The notes under the pieces: model-generated
Database searches by the model: none
Seen by the model: only the letters and a program-made list of their open reading frames with translations
What the model was told of the DNA's origin: nothing
Translations under genes and position numbers: made by a program
Origin: CAIQPV01 sp963719855
GTDB lineage: Bacteria > Pseudomonadota > Gammaproteobacteria > Burkholderiales > Gallionellaceae
DNA: 64,000 bases
Direction: 5' to 3'
Assembly: GCA_963719855.1 (NCBI GenBank)
Contig: CAVRDK010000001.1
Span: 935,090 to 999,089, forward strand
Part shown: positions 55,035-64,000 of the stretch, piece by piece
Layout: each line of letters starts with the position of its first letter
Numbering within the stretch: the first letter of the stretch is position 1

Positions 55035-57330
55035 GCCAATTCCTGAATCCAACCAAAACCGCTTGGCAAGGCATATTGCCGGTATTCTGCGTTCTTCAGC
55101 CAACCAGTCATTCTCGTTCTACCGGAACGATGCATTAACCGGCCAGATTGCTATTGCAATGGCGCGGCACATTACAGCTACCGAAGTGAGTGAAATCGAC
55201 GCCGGACTATTCGCTGCCGCGTTGGAAAAGCTCGATTTTATGCTTGTTGCCGAACTGCTTGACAGCATTGTGAGTGCAGAGCGCAGGCAGTGGCTCAACG
55301 AGTTATTGGGTGGGAATAAGGCGTTGTTTTATGAGCACCAGATGGAGCGCTTTTATCAAGTTATGCAACAGCATGGCGAAGCAGCGAAATACACCCACGT
55401 AGAAGACCTGCCATCCATTTTTAATGGCGAAATTGAAACGGGCTATCTGGTTTATTGGGCTGGCCGCCGTGATGAAGAATGCCTTTCCCTGTTTGAAGAT
55501 GCGAAATGGCATTTGAGAGCGCTAATTGACGCTCAAACTGATCTGCCTGGCATCAACTCGCTGGTGCGAGAAGGATTGGTTAAATCGTTGACACTGCCAA
55601 CAGGCAGACGAGTAATCACCAAGCGCAACAACCCAAGTAAACAAGGTCGCTTTTTAAGTGAACAATACAATGTATCCGAGATTGTTTCCCGGCTTGGATT
55701 GCCAACGCAGAACTCCTTTGTGCGTATTGGCAACGAATTACATTTGCAAGTTATTCGTCCGTTCACCGTAGTGGCTGATTGTGCGGAAGGTGCTTTTTAT
55801 TCCTTCTCGAACTTCGAGGTTTATCCAACGCTTGAACATATTCTGCTAACCGAGAAAGACGCTGAAAAGCGTTACCAGTACCTGTCTATGGCAAGGCAAG
55901 TGCTGGAGCATCTGTATTCCAACGGAATTGTATGGGGCGACATGGCCCCACGCAACATACTGGTTCAGGAAGATGGAGGCATAACCACGTTCCTGTTGTT
56001 GGACTTCGAGAAAACAGCCTTTACGGATGGCGCTGTCGCCCTGGCGCAACGCCTCGAACATGCCAGAGGCCCGATGTGCGTTGAGGAATTCGGCGCGGTA
56101 TGTTCATTGCCGGAAGTGGTTCAGTGTTTCGATGGGTACTTTGATCCGGCTGGTTGGAATGAATTCGACGCTTCGCCGATACCATTTGCCAAGCCAAAGC
56201 GGGAGGTTATGGACATCCTGAAATCCAATGGATGCACCAGTCCTACCATCGGCCAGTACAACAAGATGGAAGGGCAGATGATCGAAGTGCGTTTCCCATT
56301 CTTCGGTGAAGATGGGGTGCTTCGCTTGCCCCTGCACACATCTTTCAAGGTAGACCACTATCTCGGAGCAGAATACGACCGTAAGACAACAGAATTATTT
56401 ATGAAAGCCAAGTCATACGGCTATTTAACGCAAGCGGTTGATGCATTAAACGCTGTTCTGCAAGGGCTGGAAAACGAGAAAATAATATTCCAGATCGAGG
56501 CAAGGCTGAATGTCACTAAAACGGAACCGCTTAATCCTTCGGCAAGTCGATTGGCCGCAGCTATAGACTTGCTGTACGAAAGCAATGATTCATGCCAATT
56601 TGAGAGAGCCCTGCGCAAGCTTTCAATTCGTGAACATTTCCATTCTGTGCGTGCGGAATTTCAACTGGTTCCATCAGAGGGGCAATCGGCAACCAGGTCT
56701 AATTGGCGGGCCGTGGAACGCCATTTGAATGAATTTATCACACAGCACAACTCAGCTACCAGTGATTCAGAGGTTCTGATTGTTCTTTATGGCGGTGCTG
56801 CACGTTACGAATTTACAGGTCAGTCCGATCTGGATGTGGCGGTGATAAGTGAAGACCGCATACAAGCTCAAAAAGTCGAGCAGGCAATATCACAATTTGC
56901 CCAAAATGAAATAGGAATACCAATTGAGTTATTCCCGCCACTTGCGCTGTCAACACTGCAAGACTTTATCTTGAGAAATCCTGATTGTTTTTTGGATTTT
57001 TTCCATGGACGTGTTGTGAGTGGCGGAGCCGATAAAACAAAGTTGTACATTGATCTTGTTGCGGAGTGCCTATTCGACAATGATTACCGGGAGAAAGTGC
57101 AGAATCACTACCGGAATGCATTGGCGTCAGACAATCCGAGCATCAAGCAAATGCTGAATTGTCTGCACGCTGCGTCTGCCTTCGATTTGGAGCTTCCGCA
57201 GAAGTTAAAAGATGTGCTCTTGTCTGTAAAATGCGAAGAATGCTTTGTTGCTGATGGTTTCCAATCTTTTGGATATGATCGCAAGGAAGTTGAAAATCGG
57301 GTTAAATACGTTTTGTCTCAACTGGCATAA
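55027..57330 (+). CDS. Kinase-like and nucleotidyltransferase fusion protein, undescribed role
   Basis: 767 aa from ATG 55027 (AAGGAGG). The N-terminal about 190 residues are helical and unrecognised. The middle part has a kinase-like catalytic loop VWGDMAPRNILV (Asp305) and a metal-binding-like LLLDFEKTAF (Asp326). Near the C-terminus VLYGGAARYEFTGQSDLDVA (Gly589-Asp603) is a MNT-type nucleotidyltransferase signature. It could phosphorylate and/or nucleotidylate a small molecule or protein. The coupling with an aminotransferase suggests an amino-compound substrate; this is inference. Confidence 0.75.
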   Translation: MLEPIPESNQNRLARHIAGILRSSANQSFSFYRNDALTGQIAIAMARHITATEVSEIDAGLFAAALEKLDFMLVAELLDSIVSAERRQWLNELLGGNKALFYEHQMERFYQVMQQHGEAAKYTHVEDLPSIFNGEIETGYLVYWAGRRDEECLSLFEDAKWHLRALIDAQTDLPGINSLVREGLVKSLTLPTGRRVITKRNNPSKQGRFLSEQYNVSEIVSRLGLPTQNSFVRIGNELHLQVIRPFTVVADCAEGAFYSFSNFEVYPTLEHILLTEKDAEKRYQYLSMARQVLEHLYSNGIVWGDMAPRNILVQEDGGITTFLLLDFEKTAFTDGAVALAQRLEHARGPMCVEEFGAVCSLPEVVQCFDGYFDPAGWNEFDASPIPFAKPKREVMDILKSNGCTSPTIGQYNKMEGQMIEVRFPFFGEDGVLRLPLHTSFKVDHYLGAEYDRKTTELFMKAKSYGYLTQAVDALNAVLQGLENEKIIFQIEARLNVTKTEPLNPSASRLAAAIDLLYESNDSCQFERALRKLSIREHFHSVRAEFQLVPSEGQSATRSNWRAVERHLNEFITQHNSATSDSEVLIVLYGGAARYEFTGQSDLDVAVISEDRIQAQKVEQAISQFAQNEIGIPIELFPPLALSTLQDFILRNPDCFLDFFHGRVVSGGADKTKLYIDLVAECLFDNDYREKVQNHYRNALASDNPSIKQMLNCLHAASAFDLELPQKLKDVLLSVKCEECFVADGFQSFGYDRKEVENRVKYVLSQLA

Positions 57331-57340
57331 GGAGAAAATC

Positions 57341-57574
57341 ATGCCCGCAATAGCAACCATGCAAACTGAAACCTTTCTTGTCTCTCCTGAGTTCGAGAAC
57401 GCAATCACGAATGACGATGGACTGGCCGCCCGGCAGCACCTGACTGCTGGCCGCCCGATTTACTACGGCGATGAACAATACCCGGATGGGTTGGTGAAAA
57501 AGTATCCTGATGGTCGCAAGCAGCTTGTATCGGTTAGCGCCAAGGGCGAAATCTCGGTTATTAGAGACTTGTAA
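57341..57574 (+). CDS. 77-aa partner protein of the zeta-like kinase
   Basis: MPAIATMQTETFLVSPEFEN ... GEISVIRDL; ribosome site AAGGAG overlaps the preceding stop. ATG of the next gene overlaps its TAA by 1 bp. The position before a zeta-type kinase suggests an antitoxin, but no epsilon similarity is seen. Confidence 0.65.
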   Translation: MPAIATMQTETFLVSPEFENAITNDDGLAARQHLTAGRPIYYGDEQYPDGLVKKYPDGRKQLVSVSAKGEISVIRDL

Positions 57575-58155
57575 TGCCGCAACTATGGATCATCGCTGGC
57601 CCCAATGGCGCAGGCAAGACCACCGTTGCTGATCGCTGGCTTGCTCCCCGTATCCCGGTTATATCCCCGGACACCATCGCTGCCGCACAAGGATGCAGCC
57701 CAATTCAGGCTGGTAAAGCTGCCATTACGGAACAAGAACGTTTACTGGCTACCGGCGCCAGCTTTGGTGTAGATACTACGTTTTCAGGCAATAGAGAGCT
57801 TGCCTTAATGAAACGCGCATCCGAGGCCGGATTCAAGGTTAATTTGATTTTCGTCTGCGTCGAAAGTCTTGCATTGTGCCAGGCACGAATCCTTGAGCGC
57901 GTGGCAAGTGGTGGGCATGCAGTACCTGCCGAGGATGTTGCCCGGCGCTATGGCAGAAGCCTGAACAACCTCACCGCAGCTTTTGTCTTGGCAGAACGGG
58001 TGTTCGTGCTGGACAACACCGGCGAGAAACGCCGCTTACTGCTATCTATTGAGCGTGATCGCGTTAAACATATTTCCAGCAACATGCCTCAATGGGCAAA
58101 AGACACCATCCCTGACCAATTTACCAGTACCAGCTCCAGTAGCTGCAAGCCCTAA
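57574..58155 (+). CDS. Zeta toxin-like P-loop kinase
   Basis: 193 aa. Walker A AGPNGAGKTTVADRW, GVDTTFSGN, and FVCVESLALCQARILERVA match the zeta/PezT-like kinase group, which phosphorylates UDP-N-acetylglucosamine; a metabolic role is possible in this operon. Its stop overlaps the transposase ATG (TAATG). Confidence 0.8.
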   Translation: MPQLWIIAGPNGAGKTTVADRWLAPRIPVISPDTIAAAQGCSPIQAGKAAITEQERLLATGASFGVDTTFSGNRELALMKRASEAGFKVNLIFVCVESLALCQARILERVASGGHAVPAEDVARRYGRSLNNLTAAFVLAERVFVLDNTGEKRRLLLSIERDRVKHISSNMPQWAKDTIPDQFTSTSSSSCKP

Positions 58156-59576
58156 TGCCAGCGAACCTGCTTAACTTGCCATCCTACGTCGTTCTTAACC
58201 TGATCGAGAACGAGCATGACTACCACATTGACGTTGAAACCAAGCAGCCGCCAGTCACCTGTCCGGTTTGCCAGTCCAATAAGCTTGTTGGGTTCGGACG
58301 CCGGGAGCAGATGATTAAAGACTTGCCGATGCACGGCAAGCGCGTTGGCGTCTACATCAACACGCGCCGGATGTTGTGCCAGGTGTGCACCAAAACGTTT
58401 TCAGAGACGCTGCCGGACGTGGACGAGCGCCGGGCGATGACCAGACGGCTGCTGACATGGATCGGCAAGCAGTGCATCGAGCGCACGTTTTCCAGTATTG
58501 CCAAGGAAGTCGGCGTGGTTGAAGGTACGGTGCGAGCCATATTCAAGGACTACGTGGAAGAGCTTGAGAAGACGTTTCACTATGAAACGCCTAAATGGAT
58601 GGGTATCGACGAGATCCACCTGATAAAACCCCGTGGTGTGATTGCGAACCTGCAAAACAACACCATGTTCGACATGCTCAAGAACCGGAACAAGGACACG
58701 ATGATCCATTACCTGTCCAACCTGAAGGATAGGGATCGGATTCAGTACGTGGCGATGGACATGTGGGCACCCTATCGGGATGCCTGCACCATCGTCATTC
58801 CCAAGGCCAAGATCGTGATCGACAAGTTTCATGTGGTTAAGATGGCGAACGAGGCTGTGGAGAAGGTCAGGAAGGGCTTGCGCGAGACTTTGACGCTCAA
58901 GGAGAAGCGTGGACTCATGCACGACCGCTTCGTGCTGCTGAAGCGCGAGAGCCAGCTTACCGATGAAGAAAGCCTAAAACTGTCCGGCTGGATTAAAAAC
59001 TATGCCGAACTCGGCATGGCGTACCGGCTAAAAGAGGATTTTTACAAGATTTACGACTGCACCTCTCCGGATGAAGCTCAAGGCATGTATCTGGACTGGA
59101 AGAGCCGGATCACGCCGGAGGTTGAAGATGCGTTTCACGATCTGGTGCGTGCTTGGGATAACTGGGCACCGTGGATATTGGAGTATTTCGATCATCCAGT
59201 CACCAACGCTTATACCGAATGCCTGAACGGGCTAATACGGATAATGAACCGTGTTGGACGGGGTTACAGTTTTGAGGCGCTACGAGCAAAGATACTGTTT
59301 GCCGAAGGTGCGATGAAGCTACAGAACGCCAAACCCAAGTTTGAGCGGAAGGAACAGCCCCGTCCACCGAAACCAGTCAGGGAACTGACGATGGGGCGGG
59401 TTGCGATGGCACCGCCCCCTGACGCCCCGTGTTTTAGCTTGGCGTTACCTGGCGATATGATGATGAGCATACCGCGTGCGGAGAAAACGAAATCAACACA
59501 AACCGGAGAAAATGAAAAACGCTACGGGCCGGACATATCAACACTAACTCGCATGATTGAAAACGGGGAGCTATGA
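58155..59576 (+). CDS. ISL3-family transposase
   Basis: 473 aa. Zinc ribbon CPVCQSNKLVG and CQVCTKTF, HTH (TFSSIAKEVGVVEGTVRAIF), DDE core with MGIDEIHLI, VAMDMWAPYRDA and NAYTECLNGLIRIMNR. It starts at the ATG overlapping the zeta-like stop, so it is translated with the cargo. 30 bp from the right end. Confidence 0.95.
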   Translation: MPANLLNLPSYVVLNLIENEHDYHIDVETKQPPVTCPVCQSNKLVGFGRREQMIKDLPMHGKRVGVYINTRRMLCQVCTKTFSETLPDVDERRAMTRRLLTWIGKQCIERTFSSIAKEVGVVEGTVRAIFKDYVEELEKTFHYETPKWMGIDEIHLIKPRGVIANLQNNTMFDMLKNRNKDTMIHYLSNLKDRDRIQYVAMDMWAPYRDACTIVIPKAKIVIDKFHVVKMANEAVEKVRKGLRETLTLKEKRGLMHDRFVLLKRESQLTDEESLKLSGWIKNYAELGMAYRLKEDFYKIYDCTSPDEAQGMYLDWKSRITPEVEDAFHDLVRAWDNWAPWILEYFDHPVTNAYTECLNGLIRIMNRVGRGYSFEALRAKILFAEGAMKLQNAKPKFERKEQPRPPKPVRELTMGRVAMAPPPDAPCFSLALPGDMMMSIPRAEKTKSTQTGENEKRYGPDISTLTRMIENGEL

Positions 59577-59706
59577 GAGCTTTTCAACCGCGAAATACGG
59601 ATAGCCGAATAATCAGGCTATGCCCTAGTTACACATTGTGTCTACAATAAATATGGCACTGTGCAAACAGCTCTGAGGTGCCTGCACAGTTTTCCCAGCT
59701 ACTGGA

Positions 59707-59886
59707 TTAACGCTTACTATCAGGTGTTATTTTTACTGGCTTCCACCCATCGCCAGGTGTAGTTGTTGGTGGAAGTGGTTTGTGATCGGAAACAGTTGCA
59801 TAATTCGGCTTCAATCCTCCTTTGGGGCCGACTTGTTGAAAAATTCCGCCATCATTGCCAGTGTTTTGGCCGGGTTTTTTTATCAT
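59707..59886 (-). CDS. YjzC-family small protein
   Basis: 59 aa, MIKKPGQNTGNDGGIFQQVG then NYATVSDHKPLPPTTTPGDG; typical of a short family of unknown function. Overlaps the remnant coiled-coil gene upstream. Confidence 0.7.
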   Translation of the reverse strand: MIKKPGQNTGNDGGIFQQVGPKGGLKPNYATVSDHKPLPPTTTPGDGWKPVKITPDSKR

Positions 59887-60009
59887 AATGCGTAGCGTCC
59901 AGATGATCGACATCCATCGAAATTTGCCGAATTTGAGACTGGAAATGCTCAATCTGACCGGTTAATTCGGCACGCTTGGCAACGAGGCCGGACACAACGT
60001 GGGATTCTG
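59852..60009 (-). pseudogene. Truncated coiled-coil/wHTH protein remnant
   Basis: The reading frame SHVVSGLVAKRAELTGQIEH resembles the start of the 52663-53088 protein, but its start codon is missing: the frame meets the left end of an IS1595-type element at 60010. It stops after about 50 residues, so the winged helix is lost too. Confidence 0.5.
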
Positions 60010-60099
60010 CGGTATTATGGTGCTGTAGCCCAAGCCAGTCCTGAACTTTTCCCAATTCCCGCCTAAAATTCCGCTGTGTTATTTCACAGGGGAACAATC

Positions 60100-60603
60100 A
60101 TGAATGCCACGAATGATTTACAGGTTATCACACCGGCCAGCACTGATGTTCAGAATAGCGATGCGATGGTAATCACGGTGCTGTTAGCCAAGAAAGCTTC
60201 GCTTGGCGGCCAGCTTCTGGACTTGGAAGATCAGATCAGCCGGATGCGCCGCGAACTGACGGCGATTGTAGAAACGCTCAAGGTGTTCGGGGTGGCAGAA
60301 CCGGAACCGCCCAAGTTACCCAATAAGATCATGCGGCGCAGAACCAGGGAAGGGTTTCGCCGGGGCGAACTCGCCCGGCGGGTGCTGGAGAAGATCAGGG
60401 AATCCAAAGAGCCAGCAGCACCATCCGAGATCGGGCGCGTCATTATGCGCGAGTGCCTGATGGATGCGGGGGATGAGAAGATGTATTTCGCCTTTCAGCA
60501 CAAGATATACAACGTCATACGCCGCCAGTGGCAGCGCGGTGTGCTGGAGCAGGTTAACGGCGAAGAAGGCTTCCCTGCCCGCTGGAAAATCGCTAATGCT
60601 TAA
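60100..60603 (+). CDS. Coiled-coil plus winged-helix passenger protein
   Basis: 167 aa from ATG 60100 (AGGGGAAC). The helix QLLDLEDQISRMRRELTAIV is followed by a C-terminal winged helix (RRVLEKIRESKEPAAPSEIG; YNVIRRQWQRGVLEQ). Convergent with the transposase, 4-bp overlap. Third member of the family in the window. Confidence 0.7.
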   Translation: MNATNDLQVITPASTDVQNSDAMVITVLLAKKASLGGQLLDLEDQISRMRRELTAIVETLKVFGVAEPEPPKLPNKIMRRRTREGFRRGELARRVLEKIRESKEPAAPSEIGRVIMRECLMDAGDEKMYFAFQHKIYNVIRRQWQRGVLEQVNGEEGFPARWKIANA

Positions 60604-61568
60604 TGCGCCCTGCGACCATAGCCGCGCCATTTTGTAGAGAGGGCGTGAACCATCGTGAGGTTTGCCACGCTTTGCGTCAGCCATGCGTTGTCTTGGCGGC
60701 GGTGATCCTCACGCCATGCCATTTCCGTTGCGTAGTGGTGCAAATGTTTTCCGCTGATACGGTGATGAACGCCGCGTTCGGCACGGCGCAGGCGGGAGAA
60801 AAAGCTTTCAGCATTATTGGTGCAAGCACCATCGCGGCTGTAGGATTCTTGGTGATTAATTCTCTTCATGGCATAGTGTGCATGGAGAATGTCATAAGCC
60901 GCCGCCTCATCCGCATGAATGGTGGTGCCTTTGAATACACGCCGCTTAATGATCGGCACGAGAGCGGCTTCATCGGGTACTACGGTAGTCAAGGTGCGTC
61001 CATCGCGCTGGCGGATCACACCCACGACGCTTCGCTTCCCGTTTTGGTGTTCCACCAGGCGGCGGTCTATGCGATCTGACTTGTGATTCTTTGGGCGGAC
61101 ATAACCGCCGAAGTAGGCACCATCCACTTCTACTGTTGTTTCGTCGCCCCCCAATTGTTGATCTGCGGTTTCGAGTTCTAAACTTTCGCGGAGCTTGTGC
61201 AATAGCACAAAAGCAACTTTGTAATCGCAGCCGAGTTCGCGGGAAAGCTGGAGAGCGGGAAGCCCTTTAACCGAGTTCACGAATTTGAAAATGGACAGCA
61301 GAATATCCCGGAAAGCCATCTTGCGATCCGCAAAGATTGTGCCGGAGGTGACAGAAAAATCGTATGAACACGCCTTGCAGCGCCATTTCTTGCGGGCAGG
61401 CAGGTTGTAGCAGGCTTCGCAGCCGCAGCGCGGGCATACTGCCTCGCCTGCGGTTGATGCCCAGCGGAGCGTGCGGAACACGTCCCGCGCCTCCTCCTCG
61501 CCCATGCGGGCAACTTTCGTTTCGGACAGGGTGCGGCAAGCGGGAGTGAGTAAAAAGTGTTGAGCCAT
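60600..61568 (-). CDS. IS1595-family (ISXO2-like) transposase
   Basis: 322 aa. Zinc ribbon CPRCGCEACYNLPARKKWRC, VTSGTIFADRK, DDE core with VEVDGAYFGGYVR, IHADEAAAYD and CTNNAESFFSRLRRAERGVH. AAGGAG before ATG 61568. Same family as 50974 but clearly divergent in sequence. Confidence 0.93.
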   Translation of the reverse strand: MAQHFLLTPACRTLSETKVARMGEEEARDVFRTLRWASTAGEAVCPRCGCEACYNLPARKKWRCKACSYDFSVTSGTIFADRKMAFRDILLSIFKFVNSVKGLPALQLSRELGCDYKVAFVLLHKLRESLELETADQQLGGDETTVEVDGAYFGGYVRPKNHKSDRIDRRLVEHQNGKRSVVGVIRQRDGRTLTTVVPDEAALVPIIKRRVFKGTTIHADEAAAYDILHAHYAMKRINHQESYSRDGACTNNAESFFSRLRRAERGVHHRISGKHLHHYATEMAWREDHRRQDNAWLTQSVANLTMVHALSTKWRGYGRRAH

Positions 61569-61711
61569 GATTATCTCCTTAATTCGTCATTTATGGCTAT
61601 ATGATAACATATCTGACGAACAAGACAAGCCTTTTCTAACTATATTTCGTCATATTTGCATAATGTTTTGCATGTATGCTATTCTCCAAAAATTGGTTAA
61701 TGGAGAACTAT
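61569..61711. promoter_or_regulatory. Divergent regulatory region with TTCGTCA repeats
   Basis: Contains TTCGTCA and its inverse TGACGAA about 30 bp apart, and a third TTCGTCA further right, between the transposase and the DUF6471-like gene. Plausible operators. Confidence 0.4.
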
Positions 61712-61936
61712 ATGGCTGATGAAGATTGGAACAAGTTGGCGACCAACATGATTAAAGTGGAGCTGGCCCGTGCCGGTATTGGATATGAAGAACTTATTCG
61801 CCGTCTGGGTGAAATTGGCGTACAGGAAAGCTATACGGGCATTGCCGCTAAGATCAATCGCGGGACGTTCAGCTTTATGTTTTTCGCGCAGTGCATGAAG
61901 GCGCTGGGGATTAAGACGGTCAGGCTTGGAGAATAA
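61712..61936 (+). CDS. DUF6471-like small protein upstream of type IIG gene
   Basis: 74 aa from ATG 61712 (TGGAGAA). MIKVELARAGIGYEELIRRL and IAAKINRGTFSFMFFAQCMK parallel the 50637-50861 protein. One base separates its stop from the next ATG, so it leads the restriction-modification operon. Confidence 0.72.
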   Translation: MADEDWNKLATNMIKVELARAGIGYEELIRRLGEIGVQESYTGIAAKINRGTFSFMFFAQCMKALGIKTVRLGE

Positions 61937-61937
61937 T

Positions 61938-64000
<2,063 letters not shown>

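Larger units (their letters stand above)
53407..59606 (+). mobile_element. ISL3-type transposon with four-gene cargo (6200 bp)
   Basis: Ends GGCTATCCGTATTT(A/C)GCGG agree at 22 of 23 bp in inverted orientation. Both are flanked by the 8-bp duplication GAATAATC (53399-53406, 59607-59614), the target length usual for ISL3. The interior is one operon: aminotransferase, kinase-nucleotidyltransferase, 77-aa protein, zeta-like kinase, ISL3 transposase, each joined by overlaps or gaps of at most 10 bp. Confidence 0.93.

Noticed and set aside
57341..57574. Classical epsilon antitoxin
   Set aside because: The 77-aa protein shows no epsilon-like sequence; only its position suggests a partner role.

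Overview
The window looks like a chromosome segment of a betaproteobacterium, most likely of the Nitrosomonadales/Gallionellaceae (Sideroxydans/Gallionella-like) type. This placement is an inference from gene order and content: lptD-surA-pdxA-rsmA, amgK-murU, queA-tgt-yajC-secD-secF, clpA-clpS, aspS-nudB, nadA and a cytochrome cd1 nir cluster. No 16S gene is present to confirm it. The core (about 6.6-48.9 kb) is dense and ordinary; both ends are accessory DNA.

Layout. 1-1232: 5' part of a chemoreceptor with a c-type heme motif in its sensor domain. 1662-6223: a 4.56-kb segment bounded by a perfect 21-bp inverted repeat, holding an IS1-type DDE transposase, an HTH/ImmA-IrrE protease with a partner, a small basic protein and a DNA methyltransferase-endonuclease whose start lies before a (GCACA)8 tract. 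6.6-9.2 kb: histidine kinase/response regulator operon. 9.7-18.7 kb: outer-membrane assembly, ribosome methylation, vitamin B6 and cell-wall recycling genes. 18.8-24.5 kb: nirS with cytochromes and nirC-F-DL-G-H for heme d1, behind an FNR/Dnr-type box. 24.9-48.9 kb: housekeeping genes, a tRNA-Leu(CAA), an HDOD-REC-GGDEF gene broken by one extra base, a gluQ gene carrying a repeat-derived in-frame insertion, and a barnase/barstar pair between aspS and nudB.

48.95-64 kb is a cluster of cargo-carrying insertion sequences. An IS1595-type element (49058-53175) has matching ends and an 8-bp target duplication, AGAAAAAG. A 6200-bp ISL3-type element (53407-59606) has 22/23-bp matching ends and an 8-bp duplication, GAATAATC; it carries a five-gene overlapping operon of aminotransferase, kinase-nucleotidyltransferase, 77-aa protein, zeta-like kinase and transposase. 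A second IS1595-type element starts near 60010 and carries a type IIG restriction-modification gene behind an (AGCC)12 tract. Both repeat tracts put their genes out of frame in this sequence, so both restriction-modification genes read as phase-variable and OFF.

The intergenic regions of the core are littered with a short palindromic repeat (seven loci). One copy is nested in another copy of itself, two sit inside a second repeat type, and one lies within the gluQ coding sequence.

Most interesting points: transposon ends that enclose whole defence or metabolic operons translated together with the transposase; two independent simple-repeat switches on restriction-modification genes; and a small mobile palindrome that enters a protein-coding gene without stopping it.
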